Positions 35,532 to 44,143 of a stretch of 64,000 nt of DNA are shown piece by piece. Both the position numbers and the translations under genes were made by a program. Source of the stretch: Bacillus sp. S3 (GTDB lineage: Bacteria; Bacillota; Bacilli; Bacillales; Cytobacillaceae). Within the stretch, counting starts at the first letter, position 1; each line of letters opens with the position of its first letter. The notes beneath the pieces were generated by a model. That model did not search any database and had not been told where the DNA came from. It saw only the letters and a program-made list of their open reading frames with translations. The stretch spans positions 2,105,501 through 2,169,500 of the forward strand of contig NZ_CP039727.1 of the NCBI RefSeq assembly GCF_005154805.1, written 5' to 3'.

Positions 35532-36104
35532 ATTACAACTATTTTCTTAGTTCGTCATGGTGAAACGGATTGGAATGCTGCTGGCAGAATTCAAGGAAGT
35601 ACCGATATTCCATTAAATGCGAAAGGCATTCAACAAGCTAAGGAGTGTGGGCAATTCCTGAAACAGTCGTCATGGGATGTAATCATCACAAGTCCACTTA
35701 AAAGGGCGAAAGTTACTGCAGAAATCATTAATGAAAATTTGCATATCCCTTTGGTAGAGATGGGGGACTTTAAAGAGAAATTTTTCGGGGATGCAGAAGG
35801 GATGACCCTCGAAGAAAGGAGGGCAAAATATCCAGACCATATGTATCCTAATCAAGAAGATGAGGAATCACTGACGAAACGGGTGATGAACGGATTAGAA
35901 AAAATAAATCATAACTATCCAAATCAAAAAGTGATCCTCGTTGTACATGGAGCTGTTATTAATTCAATTTTGGCTGAGATCTCGAATGGTGAATTGGGAT
36001 ATGGGAAAACAAGAATACAAAATGCTTGTATCAGTGATATCCATTATCATGAAAATGGTTGGAAAGTTAGGACCTTTAATCAGGTTTCTCATCTATCGCA
36101 ATAA
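35532..36104 (+). CDS. phoE: Histidine phosphatase PhoE-like, apparent ATT start
   Basis: This 190-residue histidine phosphatase is close to Bacillus PhoE (YhfR). It has the RHGETDWN catalytic motif near residue 9, DIIxTSPLKRAKxTAEII-like text, GDAEGMTLEERRAKYP and the second histidine in VVHGAVINSIL. The reading frame has no ATG, GTG or TTG between the upstream in-frame stop at 35484 and the catalytic motif. The codon aligned with the PhoE initiator Met is ATT at 35532, with AAAGGGGAAGG at correct spacing. A shorter start at Met 70 (35739) would delete the active site. Either ATT initiation, as known for infC, or a lost start codon explains this. Confidence 0.85.
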   Translation: MTTIFLVRHGETDWNAAGRIQGSTDIPLNAKGIQQAKECGQFLKQSSWDVIITSPLKRAKVTAEIINENLHIPLVEMGDFKEKFFGDAEGMTLEERRAKYPDHMYPNQEDEESLTKRVMNGLEKINHNYPNQKVILVVHGAVINSILAEISNGELGYGKTRIQNACISDIHYHENGWKVRTFNQVSHLSQ

Positions 36105-36209
36105 GATAAATTTGGGTCTGATAGTTTAGTAGACCGAATGAACCAACGGCGATTAATGATTAGTATGAATATTTTTTGTGTGTTATCCAAACAGAGGAGC
36201 CAAAGAGAT

Positions 36210-36692
36210 TTAACTAAGGGAGTTTGTATCAAACTCTTGTATAGACCTTCTCTTTTGATCATATCTCTCACGATAGTTACCGCCCGTATATGCTGAAATG
36301 GTGCTCCTCCAAAAAGCCTGTGCCGGGTAGTTCCTTTCCACTTGGGTGACGAACCACTTACCAGGAAATAAGCTGAAGATTTGAGTAGCAGCGATTTTTC
36401 CATACCCTTTACCTGCATATTTTCGAATGATAAAAAATTCTTGAATGGCGTTTGGCTCTGTTTCTGATGCACTTTCAACGAGTGCGAAGCCAATCAGTTC
36501 GTCCTCCTTTTTTATAAAAAAGGGGTGCAGGTTCGGGTTCACCCAAAATGGCGTCAAATCAAACGGCTTATACGAACCATCGTGTTCTAAAGTAATAGCA
36601 GATAAATATTGGCTAAAATCATAAATATAATATTGCATTAAATTATGCAAAATATGCTCTTCTTCTTTCATTACTTTCACAAGTTTTATCAT
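36210..36692 (-). CDS. GNAT-family N-acetyltransferase
   Basis: The product has about 160 residues and a GNAT fold: beta-hairpin region GFALVESASETEPNA, EFFIIRKYAGKGYGKIAA as the acetyl-CoA motif (RKYAGKGYG), then a C-terminal tail. AGGAGG precedes ATG 36692; the frame to 36716 has no better start. It is convergent with phoE. The substrate is unknown. Confidence 0.82.
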   Translation of the reverse strand: MIKLVKVMKEEEHILHNLMQYYIYDFSQYLSAITLEHDGSYKPFDLTPFWVNPNLHPFFIKKEDELIGFALVESASETEPNAIQEFFIIRKYAGKGYGKIAATQIFSLFPGKWFVTQVERNYPAQAFWRSTISAYTGGNYRERYDQKRRSIQEFDTNSLS

Positions 36693-36821
36693 TGTGCAAC
36701 CTCCTATCCTCTTCATTATTTATTAGACAAGATGCGTCAGTTTCCTTTTTTTTTCGAAAAAAAGGATTTTTGTTAGAAGAATCTAATAAAACATTATAGA
36801 AATATTCGAGAGGGGAACGGA

Positions 36822-37805
36822 ATGGACGAGTCTAAATTCTATGCCTATTGTTTACAGGGGGATGTAACAGCTGCTTTTGAGTACCTCCGCTCAATTCCAA
36901 ATAAAAGTGATAAATATCAGGAATTAAAGTCCAGGTATTTTAATCGTTTTTTTGGAGGACAGCCGACCTATCGCTTTAAGACGGATGACCTTTGGATTAG
37001 AAAAGTTTTATTAGCATATTATCAGTATTTTACTTCCGTGCTAACAGAGAAAAATGTAGAAGATGCGGAAACTCAGCTGGTTCAGACTTTAAGCCAAATC
37101 CTTCACATGAATGATTTAACTGCCAGCATTGATCAAATCGAAGACAAATTAGAAGTGATTTTTGAGGAAAAGGGCTTCCGATTTTTAGGGGGTGTCACGG
37201 CTCCATTTAGAGGGCCCTATATTTGGAAGACAACAAAGAAAATGGACTTCAGGGTTGAGCTGCCACACGAAACACAGGATGTTACGGTCTACTTCCTCAG
37301 TGATTTTATTATGTTAAGCTGGCTCCATTTTGCTACGTTTGGCGAAAAATATGCCGGAGGTTGGGCTAAAGCTGACGGACTTTATTACGTGGATGATGGA
37401 CCGAAGAGAAAGAGAATAAAACTGGATAGCAGTGAGTTTCAAGTGAGTTATTTAAAACACGAAGCACAGCATCTAAGTGATTATACGCGCTTTCCTCATT
37501 TGCTCCCAAAAGATTTAGAATATCGGGCGAAGCTGGTTGAACTCATTTATGAACCGAGACCATTCAGATTGCTAAAAAAATTTTCATATGAAGCGAAAAA
37601 TGACCCGAACTTTCCTCATCCATATTCATCGTTTGTCATAATGAGCAGGATGGCTAAATTAGCTTTTGGAATAGAGGAGCTTCAGACCTTGGAAAAATGG
37701 AGCACATTGGATACCTCTTTGATTCAAGGATGGGGGTTGGATTTATATAATTTGCATACCGGCCAGCTCGAAGAAAATGGGCCAGATGTAATAGGTGTAA
37801 TTTAA
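36822..37805 (+). CDS. Uncharacterised protein with HEAQH motif
   Basis: This 327-residue soluble protein has no recognised family by eye. Its C-terminal half contains HEAQH within SYLKHEAQHLSDY (near 212), which fits the HExxH zinc-peptidase pattern, and a downstream E in DLEYRAKLVELIYE could be the third ligand as in gluzincins. No signal peptide is visible. The next gene encodes a protein with a VWA-like segment. A peptidase role is inferred only from the motif. GAGAGGGG precedes the ATG. Confidence 0.65.
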   Translation: MDESKFYAYCLQGDVTAAFEYLRSIPNKSDKYQELKSRYFNRFFGGQPTYRFKTDDLWIRKVLLAYYQYFTSVLTEKNVEDAETQLVQTLSQILHMNDLTASIDQIEDKLEVIFEEKGFRFLGGVTAPFRGPYIWKTTKKMDFRVELPHETQDVTVYFLSDFIMLSWLHFATFGEKYAGGWAKADGLYYVDDGPKRKRIKLDSSEFQVSYLKHEAQHLSDYTRFPHLLPKDLEYRAKLVELIYEPRPFRLLKKFSYEAKNDPNFPHPYSSFVIMSRMAKLAFGIEELQTLEKWSTLDTSLIQGWGLDLYNLHTGQLEENGPDVIGVI

Positions 37806-37911
37806 GTTTTTCCCCTTCTTTAGGGATTTATTTTTCTACATTTACCCAATCATAAACCCTTCTGTTATAACCTAAAATAAGATGGTTCACTCATTCAAAA
37901 CAAAGGGGTTG

Positions 37912-38328
37912 ATGGGGTTGAGATGGCATAAAACAATGCTTTCCATGATTCAGCAGCGACAAGATAAAAAGGTTGCCTTGGCAGTTGATACTTCCACGAA
38001 TGAAGCACCAAGCCTTTTGATCAATAACATAGTTAAACTGTTTGAACAATTGAAGCCTGACACTATTTTGGTTCAAGCAGATTTTAAAATTAGAAGCATT
38101 TCCCCAGTGAAAAGTGATACGATAAAATACCAAACACACGGGAAATCTTCCTATACATTAGTGCTGGAGTGGGCAAAAGAAGAAAACATAGATACACTGT
38201 TTTACATTACCGATGTAACCGGCTTTTTTTCTGAAGAAATGGATCAAGTCGATTTTGAACTTTTTTGGCTTGTCCCAGGTGGCATTTTACCGCGGGTGCC
38301 ATTTGGAAAAGCAATAAAAGTTGCTTAA
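37912..38328 (+). CDS. VWA-like (DUF2201 C-terminal-like) small protein
   Basis: The product has about 138 residues. It shows the alpha/beta pattern of a von Willebrand A-like domain: VALAVDTSTNEAPSLLINNI with a modified DxSxS metal site (DTSTN), then ILVQADFKIRSI and FYITDVTGFFSEEMDQ, ending LFWLVPGG. DUF2201 proteins place such a domain after a metallopeptidase-like domain; here only this part exists, next to a HEAQH protein. The start is uncertain: ATG 37912 follows AAAGGGG closely, and ATG 37882 has no ribosome site. Confidence 0.6.
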   Translation: MGLRWHKTMLSMIQQRQDKKVALAVDTSTNEAPSLLINNIVKLFEQLKPDTILVQADFKIRSISPVKSDTIKYQTHGKSSYTLVLEWAKEENIDTLFYITDVTGFFSEEMDQVDFELFWLVPGGILPRVPFGKAIKVA

Positions 38329-38336
38329 AAAGGAGC

Positions 38337-38366
38337 AAATCTCTCACATTTGGTGGGGGATTTTTC
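38337..38366 (+). terminator. Intrinsic terminator
   Basis: AAATCTCTCAC pairs with GTGGGGGATTT (G-T pairs allowed), followed by T residues. Confidence 0.75.
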
Positions 38367-38442
38367 ATTTTTGAAAGGAGGAAATATCACGGTTGATGGT
38401 GAAAAGTTATATAGGATGTTTTTTAAATAAGGAGTTTTCAAC

Positions 38443-38897
38443 ATGATAAAAAAGATTGATTTACATAAGAGTGAAATTGTTACGGAATTGTATGAATTGC
38501 AAAGGGCCTCTTATTTGGTCGAGGCAAAGTTAATCAATTTTTATGAAATTCCGCCTTTAAAAGAGACGGTGGGGGAAATGAAAGATTGTGGTGAGTTATT
38601 TTTGGGATATTTTCTAGACGATGAACTTGCGGGTGCCCTGTCGTATTCCATCGATGGAAAGAGCTGACGATTTGCCGTATGGTTGTCCATCCAACCCATT
38701 TTCGTAAAGGGATTGCGCAATTGTTATTAAAGGAAGTAGAGGAAGTTAATAAGGACATGGCTGTATTAAAAGTATCAACTGGCAAAGAAAATAACCCTGC
38801 AAGGGGATTATATTTAAAAAATGACTTTGAATGGGTTGGCGACATTGAGGTTGTGCCGGGATTATACATAAGTAATTTTGAAAAAAGACGACCGTAA
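38443..38897 (+). pseudogene. GNAT-family acetyltransferase, single-base frameshift
   Basis: The N-terminal part (to LAGALSYSIDGK) stops at TGA 38665-38667. The other frame continues with ELTICRMVVHPTHFRKGIAQ, the typical GNAT strand 4 and acetyl-CoA loop, and ends at 38897. One base is missing in GGAAAGAG near 38660. Both halves are otherwise intact and the total length of about 151 residues is normal. Recent inactivation or a base-call error in a short A run is possible. GGAG precedes ATG 38443. Confidence 0.82.
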
Positions 38898-38920
38898 TTA
38901 TTTCACAATTACGGTCGTTT
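38888..38920. terminator. Bidirectional intrinsic terminator
   Basis: ACGACCGTAATT pairs with AATTACGGTCGTTT. It is shared by the acetyltransferase pseudogene and the convergent mntH. Confidence 0.88.
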
Positions 38921-38964
38921 AAATTACTTACTATTTAATCTACGTATTTATTGTAGTCTGTTTA

Positions 38965-40269
38965 TTATCCCATCAGCATTTGTACAACCATCCAAACATT
39001 TAAGCTAAGAATAATCATGGCGAACATTGAGGAAAGAACAGTTGTGATTCGTTTGTTGGTTAATACACCCATGATTTCTCGCTTTTGCGTGAAGTAAATT
39101 AACGCAATGATTGGAAATGGTAAAACAATACTAAGTACTACCTGGCTGATAATTAAAGTTTGTGTCGGATCGACACCGATGGCTACGATAATCACGGTTG
39201 GAAGCATCGTGACTAAACGGCGGATCCATAATGGAATGGTAAACCCTACAAATCCCTGCATAATTACTTGCCCGGCCATTGTTCCGACAACAGAACTTGA
39301 TACACCTGAGGCAAGTAGTGATATCAAGAATACACTGGCTGCTGCAGAACCGAGCAGTGGTGTTAGGGTATGGTAGGCCGTTGTAAGATCGGCGATATGG
39401 CTTTGCCCGGATGTGTTGAAAACGGATGCTGCCATATACATCATTGCAAGATTAACAAATCCCGCTAGTGACATCGCAATCATAATTTCTTTTGTACTAA
39501 ATTTTTGGATTTTTATTTTTTCGAAATCATTTCTTGGTACGATCCGGTTCTGGGTTAAACTTGAGTGCAAAAAAATCGCATGCGGCATGACGGTGGCACC
39601 GATTACTCCGACTGCAAGCATGATACTTTCACTGTTACCAAGCCACGGAACGACACTGTGATAGGCAATTTGTGAAAAATCGGGCTTAGAAATAATCGTT
39701 TCCACCAGGTAACATAACCCGATTAGCATGGCAAAAGCAGCGATGAATTTTTCCAGCGGCCGGAAGCCGAATTTTTCTAGCATCAATATTAAATAGGTTA
39801 CAACACCTGTAATGATAGTGGCAAGAAGCATTGGAATGCCCACGAGAAGGTTTAGTGCTAATGTTGCCCCTAAAAATTCCGCAAGGTCAGTCGCCATGGC
39901 AGCAAGTTCAGAAACCACCCACATGACAATCGTCAGCCATTTCGGCATATGATCGCGGCAAAGTTCCGGAAGGCTTTTTCCGGTGGCAATTCCAAGTTTG
40001 CCAGACATGTTTTGCAGGAGCATGGCCATCAAGTTTGCCAGAACAATGACCCAGAGCATTTTGTAGCCAAAGCGGGCACCACTTTGAATGTTTGTAGCAA
40101 AATTTCCAGGATCGACATAGGCAATGGATGCAATGAAGGCAGGGCCAAGAAACGGCAGTAAGGCCCGAATTCCTTTTACTTTTCCATTTATGGCATCCCT
40201 TGCGGCGGAAACAGTTCGGTTTTCCGCTGCACGAGCCTTGTCAACTGCTAGTGAATTAGGTTGGCTCAT
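38965..40269 (-). CDS. mntH: Nramp-family manganese/proton symporter
   Basis: The product has about 434 residues, eleven predicted helices and the Nramp metal-binding motifs DPGNFATN in helix 1 and MPHAIFLHS in helix 6. It imports Mn(II), possibly also Fe(II), with protons across the cytoplasmic membrane. ATG 40269 (MSQPNSLAV) has AAGGA upstream; the longer frame to 40341 runs through the operator region and is not coding. The promoter and an MntR-like box lie just upstream, so manganese repression is expected. Confidence 0.92.
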   Translation of the reverse strand: MSQPNSLAVDKARAAENRTVSAARDAINGKVKGIRALLPFLGPAFIASIAYVDPGNFATNIQSGARFGYKMLWVIVLANLMAMLLQNMSGKLGIATGKSLPELCRDHMPKWLTIVMWVVSELAAMATDLAEFLGATLALNLLVGIPMLLATIITGVVTYLILMLEKFGFRPLEKFIAAFAMLIGLCYLVETIISKPDFSQIAYHSVVPWLGNSESIMLAVGVIGATVMPHAIFLHSSLTQNRIVPRNDFEKIKIQKFSTKEIMIAMSLAGFVNLAMMYMAASVFNTSGQSHIADLTTAYHTLTPLLGSAAASVFLISLLASGVSSSVVGTMAGQVIMQGFVGFTIPLWIRRLVTMLPTVIIVAIGVDPTQTLIISQVVLSIVLPFPIIALIYFTQKREIMGVLTNKRITTVLSSMFAMIILSLNVWMVVQMLMG

Positions 40270-40310
40270 CAGATACCATCCTTTCTTTGATGTTTTTCGT
40301 AGACGCAAGG

Positions 40311-40330
40311 TTTGTTCGTCGGCGAACAAA
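40311..40330. promoter_or_regulatory. Hairpin in mntH 5' leader
   Basis: TTTGTTCG and CGAACAAA form an eight-base-pair hairpin with a four-base loop, between the MntR-like box and the mntH start. It may affect mRNA stability, or it may be a protein-binding dyad. Confidence 0.35.
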
Positions 40331-40331
40331 A

Positions 40332-40347
40332 GTTGCATCAAGGCAAA
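40332..40347 (-). promoter_or_regulatory. MntR-like operator
   Basis: Read on the minus strand the site is TTTGCCTTGATGCAAC, which matches the Bacillus MntR box TTTGCCTTAAGGAAAC at 13 of 16 positions. It lies just downstream of the predicted start of transcription for mntH, a repressing position. Confidence 0.65.
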
Positions 40348-40358
40348 TTTATAACTTT

Positions 40359-40387
40359 ATTATATAAAATTTCGAAAAATTTGTGAA
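40359..40387 (-). promoter_or_regulatory. mntH promoter
   Basis: TTCACA (40382-40387) and TATAAT (40359-40364) are separated by 17 bases on the minus strand, close to the sigma-A consensus. Transcription would start near 40352. Confidence 0.7.
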
Positions 40388-40507
40388 TGATTTTGCCTAA
40401 AAAAATATTATTTTTTGCAAATAGAATTGGGAATGGAAATGTATGCTTGAACAAAAGCGTTCCAAAGGCTACAGTAGAATGGTAGAACGATTAAGAAGGT
40501 GGCAAGC

Positions 40508-42391
40508 TTGGAAAAACGATATTTTACGATCGGAATGGCGGGACATATTGATCACGGAAAAACAACCTTAACAAAAGCGCTAACGAATGTTGATACCGAC
40601 CGTCTAAAAGAGGAAAAGGAACGGCAAATCTCCATTGAACTGGGATTTGCACCATTATATGAAGACGATGAAATACAAATATCCGTCATAGATGTCCCGG
40701 GACATGAACGGTTTATCCGGCAAATGATTGCCGGAGTCGCCGGAATTGATTTAGTGGTGCTAGTCGTTGCAGCTGATGAAGGTGTGATGCCACAAACAAG
40801 AGAACATCTGGATATCTTAAAATTCTTAGGTGTAAAAAATGGACTAGTTGCGATTACAAAAATTGACAGGGTCGATGAAGAGTTTATTGAACTGGTCAAG
40901 GATGATATTTTAGAAGAGCTGAGCAATACCGTGTTTGAAGATAGCCAATTTGTTCTTGTTGATAGTCTATCGAAAAAAGGGATAGACGAGATGAAAGAAT
41001 TAATTATTAAAACGTTAAAAGAACAGGAAATGCGTGATGCAAAAGGGGCATTCCGACTGCCAATCGACCAGGTATTTACGGTAAAAGGTCAAGGGACCGT
41101 CGTTCGCGGTACAGTGTATGAAGGGACTGTTGCGGAAGGGCAAGCCCTAAAAATTATGCCGAACGGAATAGAAGTAAGAGCAAGGCAGATTCAGGTTCAT
41201 CATAAACCGGCTGTGAAGGCGTACGCAGGACAGCGGACAGCGATCAATCTATCCAATGTATCAGTAGATGATTTAGTGCGGGGAGATGTTCTGGTATCAT
41301 CCGAACACTTTATTGTGACGAAGACAGTGGACGTGGCGATTAGGATGGTGGCCGATCTCGAACATATAGTCAAGCAGCGGATGCCAATCAAGCTTCATAT
41401 CGGAACAGCAGAAGTGATGGGGCGGATTGTTTTCTTTGACCGCAATGAAATAAAAGAAGAAAATGGAGAAATCCTTTGTCAGCTGCGTCTTGAGGAGGAA
41501 ATACTCACGAAACGTGGAGACAGATTTATTTTACGCAGGCCAAGCCCGCAAGAAACGATTGGCGGCGGTTGGGTGATTGATCCGCGGGGAAATAAGTACC
41601 GCTTCGGTAATCAGACTATTGAAGAGCTTGAGAAGAAAAAGGTTGGTACACCAATAGAACGAATCACTGCCGCTTTAGTGGAAGCGAAAAGCCTTCCCGT
41701 AAATGAATTAATCAAACGGACGGCACTTGATGAAGAGACATTAAACGAGCATCTAACTGATGCTGAATTTGTTTTATATAATGGTAAAGAGTACACACTG
41801 CAGGGGTTAATTCATTCAATAGAAGAAGATATATTTGATCAATTACAGGATTACCATCTGACCCATTCAATGAAGACGGGGGTCAATAAGGCAGAATTAA
41901 TACACACCATGCAAAAAAGGTTTCCTAAATCCTTGCTTGATTTTGTCGTGGAGAATGGAATGACAAATGGACTATTTAAGCGGAAAGAACAATTTGTGTC
42001 CCTTGCATCGTTTGTTCCCCATGTACCGAAAAGCTGGGAGAAACGGACTGAAAATTTGCTTTTTGAATTGAAAAAGGATGCGCTTAAGGTTCGGTACTTA
42101 AAGGATTATTTTTCAAGCGCGGGGATTCCTGAAAGCCTTATATTCGATTTAAAGAGATTTCTTGAAGAGCAGGAGTTAATCGTTCCATTAGATGAGCAGT
42201 TTGCCTATCACGGGGATGTATTCAAGGAAGCGGTTGAAAAGCTGCGCAGCCAGACAGGCTCTGAATTTGAAGTCGGCGCTGCGAAGGAGGTTCTTGATTT
42301 ATCAAGAAAATACATGATTCCATTTTTGGAACGATTGGATGCAAAAGGTTTTACCAAAAGGGTAGAGAATAAACGAGTTTGGCAAAAATAA
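40508..42391 (+). CDS. selB: Selenocysteine-specific elongation factor
   Basis: The product has about 627 residues. An N-terminal EF-Tu-like GTPase has GHIDHGKT (12-19), DVPGHERF and TKID. Beta-barrel domains 2 and 3 follow, then winged-helix repeats over the last 250 residues that in SelB bind the SECIS hairpin. It delivers Sec-tRNA to in-frame UGA codons. TTG 40508 is preferred because GAAGGTGG lies at normal distance; GTG 40499 overlaps that site. No selA, selD or tRNA-Sec gene is in this window, so the rest of the system must be elsewhere. Confidence 0.93.
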   Translation: MEKRYFTIGMAGHIDHGKTTLTKALTNVDTDRLKEEKERQISIELGFAPLYEDDEIQISVIDVPGHERFIRQMIAGVAGIDLVVLVVAADEGVMPQTREHLDILKFLGVKNGLVAITKIDRVDEEFIELVKDDILEELSNTVFEDSQFVLVDSLSKKGIDEMKELIIKTLKEQEMRDAKGAFRLPIDQVFTVKGQGTVVRGTVYEGTVAEGQALKIMPNGIEVRARQIQVHHKPAVKAYAGQRTAINLSNVSVDDLVRGDVLVSSEHFIVTKTVDVAIRMVADLEHIVKQRMPIKLHIGTAEVMGRIVFFDRNEIKEENGEILCQLRLEEEILTKRGDRFILRRPSPQETIGGGWVIDPRGNKYRFGNQTIEELEKKKVGTPIERITAALVEAKSLPVNELIKRTALDEETLNEHLTDAEFVLYNGKEYTLQGLIHSIEEDIFDQLQDYHLTHSMKTGVNKAELIHTMQKRFPKSLLDFVVENGMTNGLFKRKEQFVSLASFVPHVPKSWEKRTENLLFELKKDALKVRYLKDYFSSAGIPESLIFDLKRFLEEQELIVPLDEQFAYHGDVFKEAVEKLRSQTGSEFEVGAAKEVLDLSRKYMIPFLERLDAKGFTKRVENKRVWQK

Positions 42392-42395
42392 AAAG

Positions 42396-42434
42396 AGAAA
42401 GCCCCATTTCCTAAAATCGGAAATGGGGTTTTCT
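42396..42434. terminator. Bidirectional intrinsic terminator
   Basis: AAAGCCCCATTTCC pairs with GGAAATGGGGTTTTC. It lies between the selB and terD-like genes. Confidence 0.9.
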
Positions 42435-42443
42435 TGCAATGGA

Positions 42444-43940
42444 TTATGAAAGAAATTCTGCAGGGTTTAAGCCGAGCTCGCGGCAAATGTCTGCCACCAT
42501 TTGCTGTTCATGGTGGTCGAAGTTTCCATCAGCATAGCCAATGGCAATACAATAGCGAGCAACTAAGCGTGCTATTTCCGGTTTGCTTCTTATTTTTCCG
42601 AGGGCACGGAATGCTTCGGCGCGGCCCATCATCCGGTCATTTTCCATTCTGGAAATGAACAAATTAAATTTTTGAATGACTTTATTCGTATCAAATACCC
42701 GTAATTCATCACTTTGATGGACAAATTCAAGCATCTTTTGCCGTTCTGATGCGTCCAGGTAACCATCTGCCATTGCCACTAAAGCACATGCGGCAACAAC
42801 GGCATCGAGGACGTCTTGGCTTTTATAGCGATTAAACAAATCTTGTGCTTTTCTCTTTTGTGTATTTGCCCATTCCGCATAATCAGTTTGCGATGGTGAC
42901 CAATTGTTCCCACAGCTATTACAGGTAAACTTGAGTTGATTCTGCCCAATAAAACCACCCAGTAGACCGACAGGGCCAAGGATTAACCCGCCGATGGCTG
43001 CTTTACCAAGACCGAAGCCTTTTTTTCCGGTTCGGACATGTGTTGAATGGCAGCGTGGGCACATAATATCGTCTCCACCATACGATTGACGTGAGCCGGT
43101 TGTCGATGGGAAAGTCGATTGGGACGGATACCCGTATGCAGGCTGCTGATATGATGAATCCGGTTGTAAATGCACAGGCTGTTGGAATGTATGATTACCC
43201 GGCTGGCTTTGTTGGTAAGGACTAGAGCTGCTTTGATTTTGCTGATAAGGATCATATTGGTTCGTATTTGGTTGTTGATAAGCTGGTTGTGGTTGAAAAG
43301 TATTTTGATGTTGCTCATAATTGGATGGCTGTGTTGGCGGTGTAGATGGCATGTTTGCCGGTGGATCATCAACAGCAATCCCAAAATTTCGGCATAATGC
43401 GGCTAAGCCACCTTGAAAACCGCTAGCTATTGCATTGAATTTCCATTCTCCGTTATGGCGGTATAATTCGGCTGCAACAATCGCTGTTTCCACCGTAAAG
43501 TTCTGTCCTAAGTTAAACCGTAATAATTCTTCATTTGTCATTTCATTAAAAATACGGACATACGATTCTGACACTTGTCCGAAATTTTGCCGTTTTACCT
43601 GGGCATCGTGAATGGTAATCGTAAAGGCGATTCTGTGAATATGCGAGGGGACGCTATTTAAGTTGATTCTGATTTGTTCGTCATCCCTCACGCCTGAACC
43701 AATGCGGTTATCGCCGCTATAGATAATAGAACCATTTCCGCCGGTAGGGTTGTTATAAAAAACAAAGTCCTGGTCACTGTTCACTTTTCCAGATTCATTT
43801 AATAAAAATGCCGAGGCATCTAAATCAAAGTTTGAACTAAGATTGCTCCCATTCCACCCTAATCCAACCACAACATTTTGCAGACCGGGGTGTGATTTCG
43901 TTAAATCAACCTTTTGTCCTTTACTTAGTGTAACACCCAC
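42444..43940 (-). CDS. TerD - zinc ribbon - TerB fusion protein
   Basis: The product has about 498 residues. Residues 1-185 are a TerD domain (GVTLSKGQKVDLTK, GWNGSNLSSNFDLDASAF, GDNRIGSGVRDDEQI) with calcium-binding acidic loops. A Q/P/S/Y-rich disordered linker runs to about 290. A zinc ribbon with CPRCHS and CNSCGN follows, enclosing a glycine-rich hydrophobic stretch (GGLILGPVGLLGGFIG). A C-terminal TerB domain (about 370-498, MADGYLDASERQKM and IGYADGNFDHHEQQM) ends the protein. Tellurite-resistance-type proteins act in membrane stress or phage-defence complexes. GTG 43940 has GAGGAG eight bases upstream and gives the usual TerD start. Confidence 0.9.
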   Translation of the reverse strand: MGVTLSKGQKVDLTKSHPGLQNVVVGLGWNGSNLSSNFDLDASAFLLNESGKVNSDQDFVFYNNPTGGNGSIIYSGDNRIGSGVRDDEQIRINLNSVPSHIHRIAFTITIHDAQVKRQNFGQVSESYVRIFNEMTNEELLRFNLGQNFTVETAIVAAELYRHNGEWKFNAIASGFQGGLAALCRNFGIAVDDPPANMPSTPPTQPSNYEQHQNTFQPQPAYQQPNTNQYDPYQQNQSSSSPYQQSQPGNHTFQQPVHLQPDSSYQQPAYGYPSQSTFPSTTGSRQSYGGDDIMCPRCHSTHVRTGKKGFGLGKAAIGGLILGPVGLLGGFIGQNQLKFTCNSCGNNWSPSQTDYAEWANTQKRKAQDLFNRYKSQDVLDAVVAACALVAMADGYLDASERQKMLEFVHQSDELRVFDTNKVIQKFNLFISRMENDRMMGRAEAFRALGKIRSKPEIARLVARYCIAIGYADGNFDHHEQQMVADICRELGLNPAEFLS

Positions 43941-44094
43941 ACTTTTCACTCCTCATCCTTGTTATATATGTACATTATAAATCTAATATTGAAAAAGGGG
44001 AAAACTTCAAGCTGAAGAACATTTTTGCCCACTCCTAAAGTATACGAGGGGAGGGAGAAAAGGTTTCATATTTATCTTAATCAAAATGAAATAA

Positions 44095-44122
44095 GGGGCT
44101 GACTCAAGTAAGTCAGCCCCTC
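44095..44122 (-). terminator. Hairpin after AGCS gene
   Basis: GGGGCTGACT pairs with AGTCAGCCCC around a six-base loop. Only a short T-rich tail follows on the minus strand. Confidence 0.7.
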
Positions 44123-44143
44123 AAACTTTATTTTTTTGTAAAA

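Noticed and set aside
38393..38446. Short upstream frame (about 17 codons) overlapping the GNAT start by ATGA
   Set aside because: The spacing from AGGAGG to its start is long (11-14 bases) and the peptide shows no regulatory feature, so chance is the simpler explanation.
38660..38667. In-frame TGA in the GNAT gene as a selenocysteine codon, given selB nearby
   Set aside because: The homologous continuation is in another frame, so this is a frameshift and not UGA recoding. No SECIS-like hairpin follows directly.
40388..40507. tRNA-Sec gene upstream of selB
   Set aside because: The 120-base gap shows no cloverleaf of the needed length of about 95 bases.
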